Source of the DNA: Thunnus maccoyii
Lineage: Eukaryota; Chordata; Actinopteri; Scombriformes; Scombridae
DNA: 64,000 nt
Direction of reading: 5' to 3'
Assembly: GCF_910596095.1 (NCBI RefSeq)
Contig: NC_056535.1
Location: forward strand, 7,915,501-7,979,500
Of the stretch, positions 1 through 11,449 are shown piece by piece (position 1 is the stretch's first letter; each line of letters begins with the position of its first letter). The position numbers and the translations under genes are program-made. Under the pieces are notes generated by a model. That model was not told the DNA's origin. It searched no databases and saw only the letters and a program-made list of their open reading frames with translations.

Positions 1-3000
1 TGGGAAATTATATTGAAGGGATCCATAAATGTACATAATCTGATTACCTAGAAGTTATGTTTGCATGAATATTCATAATGGATATAATGGATATGAATAT
101 AATATAAATGGATATAACATTTTGGAGGATAGTTGGCTTGCTATAAGTCTTCAGTTAGTTTCTTTTAAAATATTTTTTTACATATGAAAATTATTGTTTT
201 GTTCAACTCACAGTTTTGTCAAAACTAAATAGAGGAGAAAGCATAAAGAGAAAACTGATTAACAAGCTTTACTGCATTTTCCCTTTGCTGTGGAGAGTTT
301 TACAATTTTTTCCAGGACATGTGCATTTTTTGCTTCTTCTCTTCACTCTTTGTCCTCCACACTACAAGTACACAAGCTAGCAACGCAAGGCTACTGAAAA
401 TTAGCCGAATGTACTGATATTTCCATTGATCACTTGACTTTCACCTTGCAGGTCATAGCGGTCCATCAAGAGTTTACTGCAGCACAAGCTTTGAACTCAA
501 CATTGGCGTATCACATCAAGTTGCTGTGAAGGACGTGTAAGCAGTTGCCTATTTAAAACACAGAGCAACATTTGCATTCATTTGGAGTCGTTTTTCTGGA
601 AACCTTCGCTCTCCTTTTATGTATTTTTGATCTCCACCAATTCTTGAGAAAACCATCTGTCTCGCTAAATGTGTGAAAAAACAATGAAGACGCTAAAATA
701 CTTCATAGAGCAAAGGGGAGCTGCAGAGTCGGGTGCTAATGTGGCTTCATCACAAACTGTCACAATATGTCATCTGACCCATTTTTACAGTAATATAAAA
801 ATATTGATTTGTGTGCTTGCTTTATCACCTACCACATTGTTAATAGAGAGAGCCCACCTTTGGAGAGATTAAAAAAAACGGAGAATAACAAGCCAGTCTT
901 CATATTCTACATCTACAGTATGATACCTTTTGAAGGCAATCCTTCTCAGAACAGTTTTTCCTCCCTTGAAAAATGCATGTTTCCCAGCTCTTTGATTCTC
1001 GGTTGCCAGAAGCACAATCCCGAGGCCCCAGTGAAACAGCCAACTGCTGCAGCACAATGACAAACATGCATCATTTGAAGCGTACTTCAGATAAACCCAT
1101 GTCCAGCAGAGCTCGTCTCCTGACACATAGGTGATACCAATCGTGAAGCTTTATGACGCCAATCAGCAGCACAAACAAACACATGCAGTGCCTTTCTTCT
1201 GCTTCAGTATCTCTTTCTTGGAAGCATTGCCTCATGAATTATATGTTTGTGTTACAGCAGAATTCTTATGCACTTCTGGTGCTATACCCCAGAGCTGATA
1301 AGCTTCTGTGAAAGTGAAGCTATATTACATGCCACCCCTTCCCACCAAGCAATTTGAAGTGTAGTGAGACACTTCTGTGACAGCTCCAAGAAGGCAAAAT
1401 GAATCAAGTTGGTGGGGACAGACAACCTTGTGAAGTCTGGTTTTCACTGGTAGTTTCATTTTCTTTTCTGCAAGGCTGTTACAAGCTGGAGGAAGAGAAC
1501 TGCATTGCATTATTGTTATCCTTTTTGTTTTTTAATTTTTTTTTTTTTTTTTTTGGCTTAAATGCAAGACAGAAGCAGGCAGGCAGATGAACACGAAGTC
1601 CCAGTGCTCTGTAAGTAACATATCAGCAGCCAGATTTACAAATTGCTCGAGGCATCTTTGAATTAACAAGAGGAACAGGCTGAACTGCCAAGTGGAGATG
1701 CCTGTTGACTCGTCTAGACACAGTAAAATCATTGTTTACTGTCTTATACCTCACTGTGGAGCATCGTTTGAGAACGTGTCAGACACAGTGGCAGGACTGT
1801 TTGGTGAAGGAACAAAGCTGAGTGAAGTTGGCAAGTTTAGAGTTAGAAATCTATTTTCACCTCTATAAAACACCTTCTATTTGACTGCATTTGTTTTAGC
1901 AAGGTGTACCTAATATACTAGTGTTCATCTCTCCATTATTCAGTTTTTGTGACATTTGTGCAGGTAAGTATGAAACAGAAATGTGAAGTTAATGAAAAAA
2001 TGGCTTCTGCGACAGGGAATATTAACACACTATTTCATCATTTTCACATACTGTAACTAGTCAGAAAGCATGACCTGTGCTGAAATCTCTGTTGATATTG
2101 TTAAAGCCCTAGTGTCTGAATCTATCTATCTATAGCTTTAAAAGCCCACTCATCTAATAAATAATAATGAATAAAATAAGAATTGTTTCAAGCTGCATTC
2201 ATTTTTTAACATTATAAAGCTACTTTTAAAGTGGACATAGTGAACTAGTGAACATGTTGACAAACAGTTGACTATTTGATCTACCAGACATAAAGCAGCA
2301 TTAGCATTCAAGAATGCTAATGTAAGGATGAATGTCAAATACTCAGCCTTTAGTGCTGTTTTGGTCTCCACCAGCTCCTAAAGGAAATATATGGCTGTTT
2401 AGCTGCTAAATGCTCCACTATGTTTACCAGCTAGTTGCTAACTTTGCCTATATGCTGTTGGGCGGGTAGTGTTCAGTAGCTTAATCAGAGCATTTTCATT
2501 GAAAATAGCTGCCTGCTGCTGGAACTTAGGTAGATGAGAGCAGTTGGACTGAATCAAAAGCTATTAAAGCTGTTGTCTTTAAAACCAAAACAATTAGTTA
2601 AAAGACACTAAAACCACTCTGTCATGCTGAAGGGAGCTGCACAGTCAGATGTTAATTATCTGGGTTTGCAAACCCTTTCATATTACACATAGTGATTCGA
2701 TCCATTGTTGATATAGAGATATAGAGATAAGCTTCACTCAGATGTAATGATGTTGTACCCGCTGTGCTTTTGTCTTACCTGTCATTCATAACTGTGCCAA
2801 TTCGCATAGTCTCACCGATGCTAGGAAGGAAATTTACTTGCTCTCCCACTGTTAAATTAATACCTTCAATACTAAAATATTTTATGGTCACTTTGTTGTT
2901 GAGAAAGAAGAAATCTCAGGAATAGCACATTTTAAAGAACCAGAGCAATATGCATTCCACTAAGGATGAAAACCAGATGAGTCATGGATCACACACACGC

Positions 3001-6000
3001 ATTTAGACAAATCCTCCACAATTACCATGAGGATAACCATGGGTAAACCTACTAAATAGCTAACGGCTATTGTCATCTTAGCTTAAATCTGGTACAAAGG
3101 AGGAAGCATCTGAAATCTAGATTAGGGGGAATGATGTGGGATTTTTAGGTAGCTGTGCTTGCTGAGCGCCTTGCTATTCATCTTCTTGATGATCGACAGC
3201 AGGGTTTTAAGAGGTGAGACTGTGTGAAGCAAGGTGTTGGTGGAGCTGGAACGTTAAGTCCAACACAGATGACAGTGGCAACGCTGCTAAAACAGCACCC
3301 AAAGGAAAAATGCAGCTGGAGTGTCTGTCTGTCCTGCTGTGCAGTCAAATAGGTGATGTCCATCACCAATTAATGTGAAACCATCTGGTGTCATCTGTAG
3401 CTTTAATTAATGCCAGAAATAATTGTTTTTTGTGGTCAGTAATTGGAGACTAACACAAGGAAGTTTGAATACAGAAAAGCACATTACAAAAGGTGTACGG
3501 TTTATTAGCATGCTGACCCTTCTTTCAGATGGTCTATTTTGGCTTCTGTTTGTGATTTCTACCCAGAACAACCCCCACAGAACAGATATAAGCTTGTATT
3601 ATATTTGAAGGTGGAAGAGGTGTACAGTGATCATGAATTTTGGTTTTCTGGTTGTTAAAAAAAATCGCCCTTCACTAAAAGGGAAATTCTGATCTGAGTC
3701 TCTGGTGGGTTAACTCTCTCTACACCAGTGAATCTTTCCATGCTGGTGATGGGAAATCTAGAAAGATGTCACTGCTCAGCTCTAAATCTTCAGGGCTGAC
3801 AAGATCTGACATTTACTACTGATGTCTAAGATATTATTTTTTTCTGTTGTCAGACTTTATCGTACCTCAGCTAGGAATATCTGGACCTGACATCATGTTA
3901 TCTACATTTTCCCAGCTATCCATGGGGCATAGTAAAAAATACACCAATAACTAATGAGCCTGAAAATCAGACTAAACTGACATTTTTACATCATTCATTC
4001 AGACTGTTAGCCTGTTCATGTTTATGGAGGGGGTGGGATTTTGCTTTGTTTTACCCTATCCATAGTGAGTGGCATAACAGTACCTCTGATATCATTATTA
4101 GTTGACATGGAAGTTGCTGTAGCAGTTGCTAAGAGCAGCAAACATTTTTCAAATTGATTCAAATTGATCAAAAAAAATTTTTTAACAACAGTTATTTCTG
4201 TAAGTTGAGTTACAACAACTTGACGCTATTGTGATGTTGCTATTTTCCTATGAATGTAGCTAGTTAGCTGCCCACATGTCCCCGTTCTTAAATGAGATGT
4301 TGGCAGTGATTCAGAGGTCTGGAATAAGGCCACAAAGCAACTTAAGTTGTCACAAAAATGCTTCAAACAGACTCAGTGAATTTAGGATGAAACTTTAAAA
4401 TGAAGAAAAAAAGATTAAAACTCAGTTGTATCTGCAAGTAGTGAATACATTTTAAATTACAGTACATTTACACTGCAAAAATTGTTATCCACCACTGCTC
4501 AGTTTTTAACAGAAAGCATGCATTACAAACGGGGGGCATGGCATTAAAAGACATGGGGCTTTACTCGGCAGGGAGGGTCTAATGATGATCATGTTGCATT
4601 ACGAGAAGTGGAAGATAAAATGGTTTTAAAGCTTGGCCCAATAAAGAAACTAAAAGTCTGGATATTTCAGCATATATTCAATTGATTCTTATCTTTTTTT
4701 ATCTGTGTCTTGTGAGTCCTCCAATGTTAAAAAAGTGCTGAACTAATTTGCTGGAATAAACTCCATAATGACATGGACATCCTTCCAGACATTTGTGGAT
4801 AGCTGTAGTAATCAAGCACCAAGACAGAATATGGAGGCCTGACTCTATTAGGAAGAAGCCACAGCTATTTTTATAGTACGCTGAATTATACTTATTCAGC
4901 TGGCAGGGGTTTGTTTTGCTGTCCTCCCCCACTGTCTTTGCTATGTTGTAATTATTATGCAAATTGCTATTGCAGGGATTGAAGAGCTTCAGGTTTTCAT
5001 TAGTTTTTGAGATGAGTGCTAATTTTTTAAAGGCGTAGAAGGCACATATATCTGGTCTTGTGTGTAGATTCATCACAACTGCCTTTTCACACAGACGTGG
5101 GCAGCCTGTTGCTCCCAAAGAGGAGAAAGAGCATCCATAATATGCACATGGTCCTTTGTTTAAGCTTTGATGATGCAGCTGGCTGTTGTGACCCAATGTA
5201 AAGGTCAAAACAAGCTTTATTGTTAAGGAATATAATGGATTTGGTAAAGGTAATGCCAGTGTTTGGCACATTATTGCTGCTGTTATATGACATCTCCATA
5301 TAACCAGAGACATAGAGGCAGCACAAACAAACCAGAGCCCTTTGACAGGTCATCATCTGTATCCTCCAGTTCCTGTCTCCATCCATCAGCTGTTACCATG
5401 ACTCCCACTCTTGTTCATACTGCATTGGCTGGCACCTATGCTTGAAAGACATTCTTTTTAATTACTCTCTGTTTTGTGACTATCTTCTCTCCCAGTGGAC
5501 TTGTTGGAAAACTGTCAGAGAGAGCCAACTCCAGGCTAAAGCATTTCAAACAAGCCTTAATGTGTCTAAGAATCAGCTGATTTATATGGCGCTATAGATT
5601 GCGTGCATATTTCATTTCTGTAGCTTTGTTCAAAGCTCTCTACAGTCATCCCCTTAATGTATGAGCAGCGATAAAATTATATTTTGACTTCACAGGCCTA
5701 TTAATCTGGATATAAAATTAGTGTTCAGTCCTAGTTAATGCATTTACACTGTGGTGGTCTTATTTTTCTACTGCACAGCTAAATTACTGTATGAAAATTC
5801 ATAGGATGAAGATAAATTGAGGTAAATCTTCCGAATGTCAGAGTTTAAAGTAATTACTAAGAATTAAGGATTATCAACTATATTAACTTGTGATCATTTT
5901 GACTTTGGTCAGGATTAAATAACATTATAAATATCTAATAACAAATGAGGAGAAGGGCCACTCTTTCCTTCAGAAGTGCGTCAGTCTGCCTGGTGCAGCT

Positions 6001-8550
6001 GTCACACAACATCCTGGAGTGTGTGTAGTGGGTACTGGAACTTTCATCAAAAAGAAAAGCCTCCAGAGCCATCTCTGCGGTGTTCCCGGAACCACTTTTG
6101 CAGTTTGTATGAGAACATTATCTGAAAGACGGGCCCATTATGAGGGAGCAGTGTTTGCACCCTGGGGTACTCCTGGATGTGTAAAGTAGCCTCATATTCC
6201 CTGGCTGATCTATAACTATGCACAGTAATTATCAGATGTAATGAGTCATTATATGGCTCCCCATATTATTACAGATCCACTGCCATATTTAACAGTTTTC
6301 AACAGGCATTATGGGTTAGAGATGTCCCTCCAAGTGTAAAACTTTATAGATGGACTGTAGCAACACACACACACATACATACAACTAATTGACATTCCGC
6401 TTAATGACTGCCCTGCAATGACACACTTTGTTCTACTTAGTACTGAAATAATTAAGGATTGCTTCAGTGATAGCTGATGGCGACCATATGGGACTCAAGT
6501 TTCGACTAATGTATTAGCTTTAAAGTGTCTAACTGATAAACATCATAACTAAATACTGCAACATGGGGAAATGTGCTTGCTTGCTATCTTAGTGACAGAT
6601 GAGAACATCAATATCAGTTCCGTCAGGACAGTCATGTCAAGGTTATTATAACAATGAATGAACAATTTTAGTTTGGTGGTGTGGCTGTGCTTGTGCAATG
6701 CTCTGGAACAAATATGAGCAGGCTTAACACAAATTCACATACAAATAATGTCACTACTAATAAAGCAGGAGGCTGGGGAGGTGGAGGGATTTACATTTCT
6801 GAAAACAGGCAGCAGTGAAGATGCAGAGCTGTTGTATGCAGACTGAATGAGCACCAAATCTTTACAACCTGTTGTGAGAGATTTCTTTCTTTTTATCAAC
6901 TTAATGACATCAAAAGACCAGAATCAACAATCTGTCTCTCAATACTTTTTGCTTTGACCAGCCTGTCTGTGGCTCTCAGCCCATTGGTTCCTTCTTAAAA
7001 CATAAATATTTGAAAACAGGTCACAAATATATAGTTTCTTTTTTTAAGGCTCAGTAATTTCCTAAAACAGCTGGGTACTGTAGCTTATAACATGTTAATC
7101 AAACAGGAGTAAATAATGCATTTGTTGGGGACGAACACACACTTGTTGTTCTAATTAGTATTTACAGCAGCAGGACGTGCATGTGGGATTGACTGAAAGA
7201 ACATGTATGCTAGTTCAATATGGTGGTTCACCGATGTGCTTTAATTAGTTTTTGGACAACAATGGAGCTCTATAGCGCAGAGGAATAATCTATATCAGGC
7301 TTCAATACTTGATCAATTCATTGTCGGTTTTTCATGAGTTTTGTTGACAGTAAGGTAATATTGAATATCCTCAACATTATCCTTCAATACTAGTTTAGCA
7401 TACATACATACAAAATGTCTACTGTATGACAGAGGATGTGATTCAATGTAAAACCTGAATCTATTGTATGTCAAATCTGCCACAACCAAGACGTTAACCA
7501 AGAGGGAAAAGCACAGTTTCAGCCAGAAGAACTAGACATTGAATGACAAAACAGTTAAAGACATTTCAAGACAGAAATTCAAATTATTTGAAGGACTTGT
7601 TAACATAATGTGGGAAAGAGAGGGCCTGTTGTGAATGCCTTATGTAATAGTCACCCAGCACTGCCACTCCACAGATGGTCCAGGAGAGGTAGGCAGTTGC
7701 AACAGCACATCTATTTCCACATAGCATCAGTAAGAGCTCTTATCCCTCTCTGCAAGCCCACACTCTGACAGGAGGCTGAGGCACTTGACGAGCAGCAGCG
7801 AGGCCAGATACCATGATTAAAAATGGATGCTGATGTGAGAGAGAATGTCAGCATGATGCTGCCATAACACACTCGGATTATTTAAAAAAAAAAAAAAAAA
7901 AAGCAGTCAGATTGCTGTCTCTGGATGTGGCGCTCATTGGTGGGTTATTGATTATGGTGAGTGAGCAGAGTGTGCTAAGAGACAGGCTGGTCCCCAGGGA
8001 AGATTTGCATGATTGATGCTTTCTTTTCGAGGCTCGTATCCTGTGCTTGTCAACTAGTCAGCTCAGCAGAAAAAAAGACACATACTGCACCTGATGATAA
8101 ATGGGAACTTGTTGAGATGTGATCTCTAAAATATTGAATACCAGCAGACCTACATACAGTATATGGCAGCAGGAATAGGAAATAGTCCCTCATTATCAAA
8201 TTCCTCCATGTGTGAGGTTTGAGGAGATGACAGCTCTTGTTTGCATGTGTGTGAAATACAGCTGGCTCTGGCTATTTGTGTCACACAAAGTTCTTCTGAT
8301 TAGAGGGAAACATCAGAAAATGTGGTGCAATGCTGACTCAGACAAGCATTATGAGCACTTCCAGAGATATTTTATATTTGCAGCACTGGCCTCAAACATA
8401 AGAATTGTGCCACATATCCAGTGGTGAAGAAGTATTCAGATCCATGCTTAAATAAAAGTAGCAATAGCACAGTATAGAAATCACTCCATTTAAGTAAAAG
8501 CCCTACATTCAAAATGTTGGGTAAATGTTAAAGCAGCTGTCACACCCCCC
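1..8550. other. Gene-free AT-rich block (intergenic or intronic)
   Basis: I find no exon chain, no recognisable protein domain and no RNA gene here. Open frames are short and lack homology I recognise. The longest is a 204-codon ATG frame on the minus strand at 4699-5313, discussed separately. The block contains simple tracts such as a poly-T near 1536-1554 and a poly-A near 7884-7902, plus decayed repeat pieces, but most of it is featureless. Confidence 0.6.
2390..2720 (+). repeat. Decayed teleost interspersed repeat, with a short relative near 0.7 kb
   Basis: The segment has the composition of a common fish mobile-element relic, with repeated 'gctaa/tagct' words and the phrase 'gggagctgcacagtcag'. 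A similar phrase, 'ggggagctgcagagtcgg', followed by 'gtgctaat', occurs at about 711-740. This suggests two diverged copies of one family. Boundaries are approximate and the family is unnamed. Confidence 0.4.
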
Positions 8551-8745
8551 GGTAGCTTACTGGTGAAGACACATGCCATATAAGTGCCATGTTTAGTGTT
8601 CAGTTAGGGTTAGCAGCAGCAGACTTTTGTTCCATGTCACATTCCCTATCTTCCCCATCTTCCTTTCGTTTCCTGTCATCTCTCTACAGCCAATATATAT
8701 ATAAATATAAAGGCATAAAAAAATGTATTTGCCCCCCAAAAATAT
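8551..8745 (+). repeat. tRNA-derived SINE of teleost type
   Basis: The 5' part resembles a tRNA-like head with an A-box-like stretch ('ggtagcttactggtgaaga'). It is followed by the body typical of fish SINEs: 'ccatgtcacattccctatct', 'tttcctgtcatctctctac' and 'aaaggcataaaaa'. The B-box region is badly decayed, so it is probably transcriptionally dead. It directly precedes the first copy of a 0.5 kb element starting near 8755. Confidence 0.65.
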
Positions 8746-8754
8746 GTTTTTTTA

Positions 8755-9315
8755 AAAATGTTGAAGCAGATATAATCAATTCTTTTATAGAAACAATGTA
8801 TCAAATGACGATGTGTAATGTGAGAGGCGTGGCTTGTCGTCATAAACCTACAGAGAATTATCACCCAACTGAGTCAGCTCATTGTTTAGCTGTCCAGACT
8901 GCAACTGTACTGTTTTGGTTCACTCTCACTGCTCCCACAGCATCGTATTCAGCTGTAGTAGGCAGCTATTTTGATTAAAAAAAACACTTTAAAGCCCCCT
9001 TGTCAGCATCAAAAGGCAAATAGACACAGTTAGCGTCTAGCTGTTGAACATACTGTAGTGGAGCTTGTAGCAGCTAAAGAGCCAGATATATCCCTCAAGA
9101 GTTGGTAGAGAGCAAAAAGAGAGTGAGTATTGGATTTACATTCACCAGGCGGACAGAAGCACGACTCCAAATGTATGATAATGCATGTTGCTCTGTATCT
9201 GCTGGATGTGAAAATAAGCAACTGCAAGTTTACCACTGATGACATGTCAGTGTTGTGTTCACAACTTGTTTCCTCTTCTTTTAGTGGCCAAAAAACAGTT
9301 ATTGCAGGTTTAAGT
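8755..9315 (+). repeat. Copy A of a ~0.5 kb dispersed element (three copies in this window)
   Basis: The same order of conserved blocks is found here, at 9335-9735 and at 57668-58209. These are 'atcaaatgac-atgtgtaatgtgaga', a 'cctacagagaattatcaccc' block, a 'tcactctcactgctcc' block, a 'ttcaccaggcggacagaagc' block, a 'ctgtatctgctggatgtg' block and 'atgtcagtgttgtgttcac'. The copies are clearly diverged and carry indels. No coding frame is conserved, so it looks like a non-autonomous element. The family is not one I can name. Confidence 0.65.
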
Positions 9316-9334
9316 ACATAAGTATTATAAGAGA

Positions 9335-9735
9335 AATATACTTAAATCAGCTATAATCTGTCATAAAAACAATGGATGAAATGACTATGTGTAATATGAA
9401 AGGGGTCGGTCATAGTGACGAACCCACAGAGAATATAACATGCTTTAGCTCATTGTATTGGTTTTCCAGCCCACACCTTCACTATTTTTGGTCACTCTCA
9501 CCCCTGTAGTTTTTGACCACAGAAGGCAAAGAAGCTCTAAAAACCTACTGTATGCTATTGTGTTAACCAGCACAAAACAAAACCCAGACACCATTGGCAG
9601 TGAACATAGTGGACTTTCGCCAGGTTGTCAGAAACAGTACTTCAAATGAATGACAATGTTTCTCTGTAACTGCTGGGTGTGTCAACAGGCAGCTGTTTCC
9701 TAAGAAGTTGTCAGTGTTGTGTTCAGAGCTTGAGA
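9335..9735 (+). repeat. Copy B of the same ~0.5 kb dispersed element
   Basis: It lies only about 20 bases after copy A, in the same orientation. It begins 'aacaatggatgaaatgacta', continues with 'cccacagagaatataac', 'ggtcactctcacccctgta' and 'ctgtaactgctgggtgtg', and ends near 'ttgtcagtgttgtgttcag'. It is shorter than copy A because of internal deletions. The tandem placement suggests nested insertion or local duplication. Confidence 0.6.
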
Positions 9736-11179
9736 TGCAGCTAATTTTAATTACTTTATGTACTGTTGGGTAGTCATAACAATGTATTATATTTTACAAG
9801 CTGATCATATGTTTTGCATTTATAATCTCAATTTGCAAAGTCAATATAGCAACTATAGCTGTCAAATACATGTGTTGGAGTAAAGAGTAAAAACCGTCTA
9901 ACAGGCAAGACAGTAAAGGAGTATAATATAAAAATACTGAAGTATTTGAATAAATGTACTTAGTTATTTTTCACCATTTAAAGGGCTGGTATTGTGGAAA
10001 GAAAAATGAGCTTTGGGATCTACTCAGTTCTAGCTCCTCTGTCTTTTTAAGTTAATTGAAATTTTGAAATTCACAGCTCAAGAGCTAGCGTGTCGAGGCG
10101 GAACCTGTTAGTACGTCACACCAGAAAGTCAAATCAAAATGCTAGGAAGTGTGGCAGGTGGCACCAAGTGAAAAAGGGGAGGTGCACCAATTATTGAGGT
10201 TTGGCAGATACAAGGCTACCTGAAGGAGGAACAGAGGTTTTTGCAACTGTTGGTTGAGGCCGGCAGATTGAGGCAGGTGCACACCTCAATCCATGCTGGC
10301 ATGCAGGGAGGGCAAGACTGCAGGAGCAACTGGTAGGCTTAACGCTGTTTTCTGTGTATAGTGTGTTATACTGCCAGGTTGGAATGTGTGTGTGACGTTT
10401 ATTGTTTTTGTGTATTTCAGACCTGCTTCTCTACTGGGTTGAAGGCAGCTGGTAGTTGGTATGAAAATAAATTGATATACCAGGTATTTTAAAGTTCAGT
10501 CATGTAGTTTTTAAATTTTTTTACATTTAATCAGTATGTATTTTAATATTTGTGCAATAAAGTGTTTTAAAGATTGTTAATATTTTTTTTCCTGCAGAGC
10601 ATCAGTGGTCCATTAGCTGCTCTTGCCATGGGATTATTTATATTATTTGTTTGTTTGTTTTTTGGGGATTTTCTTTTCTGTCTACTCCGCCCTGGCAAGT
10701 GAGCTGGTAGCGGGCAAAAAGATATGGGTATTGCCCTCGGGGTGGACTAATTTTCTTTTTTTCTTATTTTTGTTTGTTTGTTTTAATGTCAGTCTGCTTG
10801 CTGTCCCCACCACTTACTAAGGTACTCAGGTTGAATCCCAGTCAGCCAGTCAGGGCAGGCTTAAGGTGTGCTGTGGTTGTTTGTCGTTTGCAGTGAAGAT
10901 AATCACTTTGGAGTGTGTTAACTCACCTAGCATGTAGGACTTATTGATTGCAGAGTGCACTGATGTGTCTTAGTGAAACTCAGCCTCTGCCCTGTTAGTG
11001 ATAGCTGGGAAGTTAACTGTGAGGAAGTTAAGGTGGGCGAATATAAATTCTCAATCTGACTTTTTGTAATAAAAAATATTTATACTTTACTCCCTTAAGT
11101 GTCATTTCTTATGCTAGTGACTTGCAGTGAGTTTTGCAGAAGCTTTAGCATGAGCCCACCCCTGCTGTAACTTTTGTAG
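9736..11179. other. Non-coding stretch, probably repeat-derived
   Basis: I find no exon structure. Poly-T/TTTG-rich segments (10640-10790) create an artificial hydrophobic open frame at 10623-10820 that I do not regard as a gene. The start near 9985 ('tttaaagggctggtattgtg') looks like the terminus of a mobile element, so this stretch and the THAP-like fragment after it may belong to one element. That is inference. Confidence 0.4.
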
Positions 11180-11181
11180 TC

Positions 11182-11448
11182 TTGAATTTGCATTTCAGCC
11201 GGATGGCGAGCAAAGCAGGACACTGGAAGTGTGCTGTTGCTGGTTGTTCAGAAGCTAAAAAGTCTTTACAGCCTTCCAGAGGATGGAAATTTACATCAGA
11301 AGGGCTGAAATTCATTTCTGTGGACAGTCTTTCCTCCATTATCGGCATGTGGTTGTGTGTGTTTTCCACACATTTTACAGCTGACTGTCTGCTTCACCAG
11401 ACTCAGAACTCCACAGTACAGAATATGTCTGTGCTAAAGCTAAGCTAG
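11182..11448 (+). pseudogene. Decayed THAP-like zinc-finger fragment
   Basis: An 89-codon frame contains W-K-C-A-V-A-G-C-S-E followed later by F-S-T-H-F-T-A-D. THAP-type C2CH fingers have C-x(2-4)-C, a spacer of some 35-50 residues, then C-x2-H-F. The first pair is present (CAVAGC), but the third cysteine is replaced by Phe in 'VFSTHF', although the following H-F-T-A-D is kept. THAP domains occur in transposases and in domesticated proteins. There is no splice context or downstream domain here, so a relic of a transposon or retrocopy is most likely. An alternative is a chance resemblance. Confidence 0.4.
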
Positions 11449-11449
11449 C

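Noticed and set aside
430..540. Possible terminal exon after a CACCTTGCAG acceptor, encoding about 25 residues before a stop
   Set aside because: A good acceptor alone is weak evidence, the peptide is not recognised and no upstream exon is in the window.
10623..10820. Hydrophobic 65-codon frame resembling a small membrane protein
   Set aside because: It is built from TTTG/TTTTC runs in low-complexity DNA, with no splice or promoter context.
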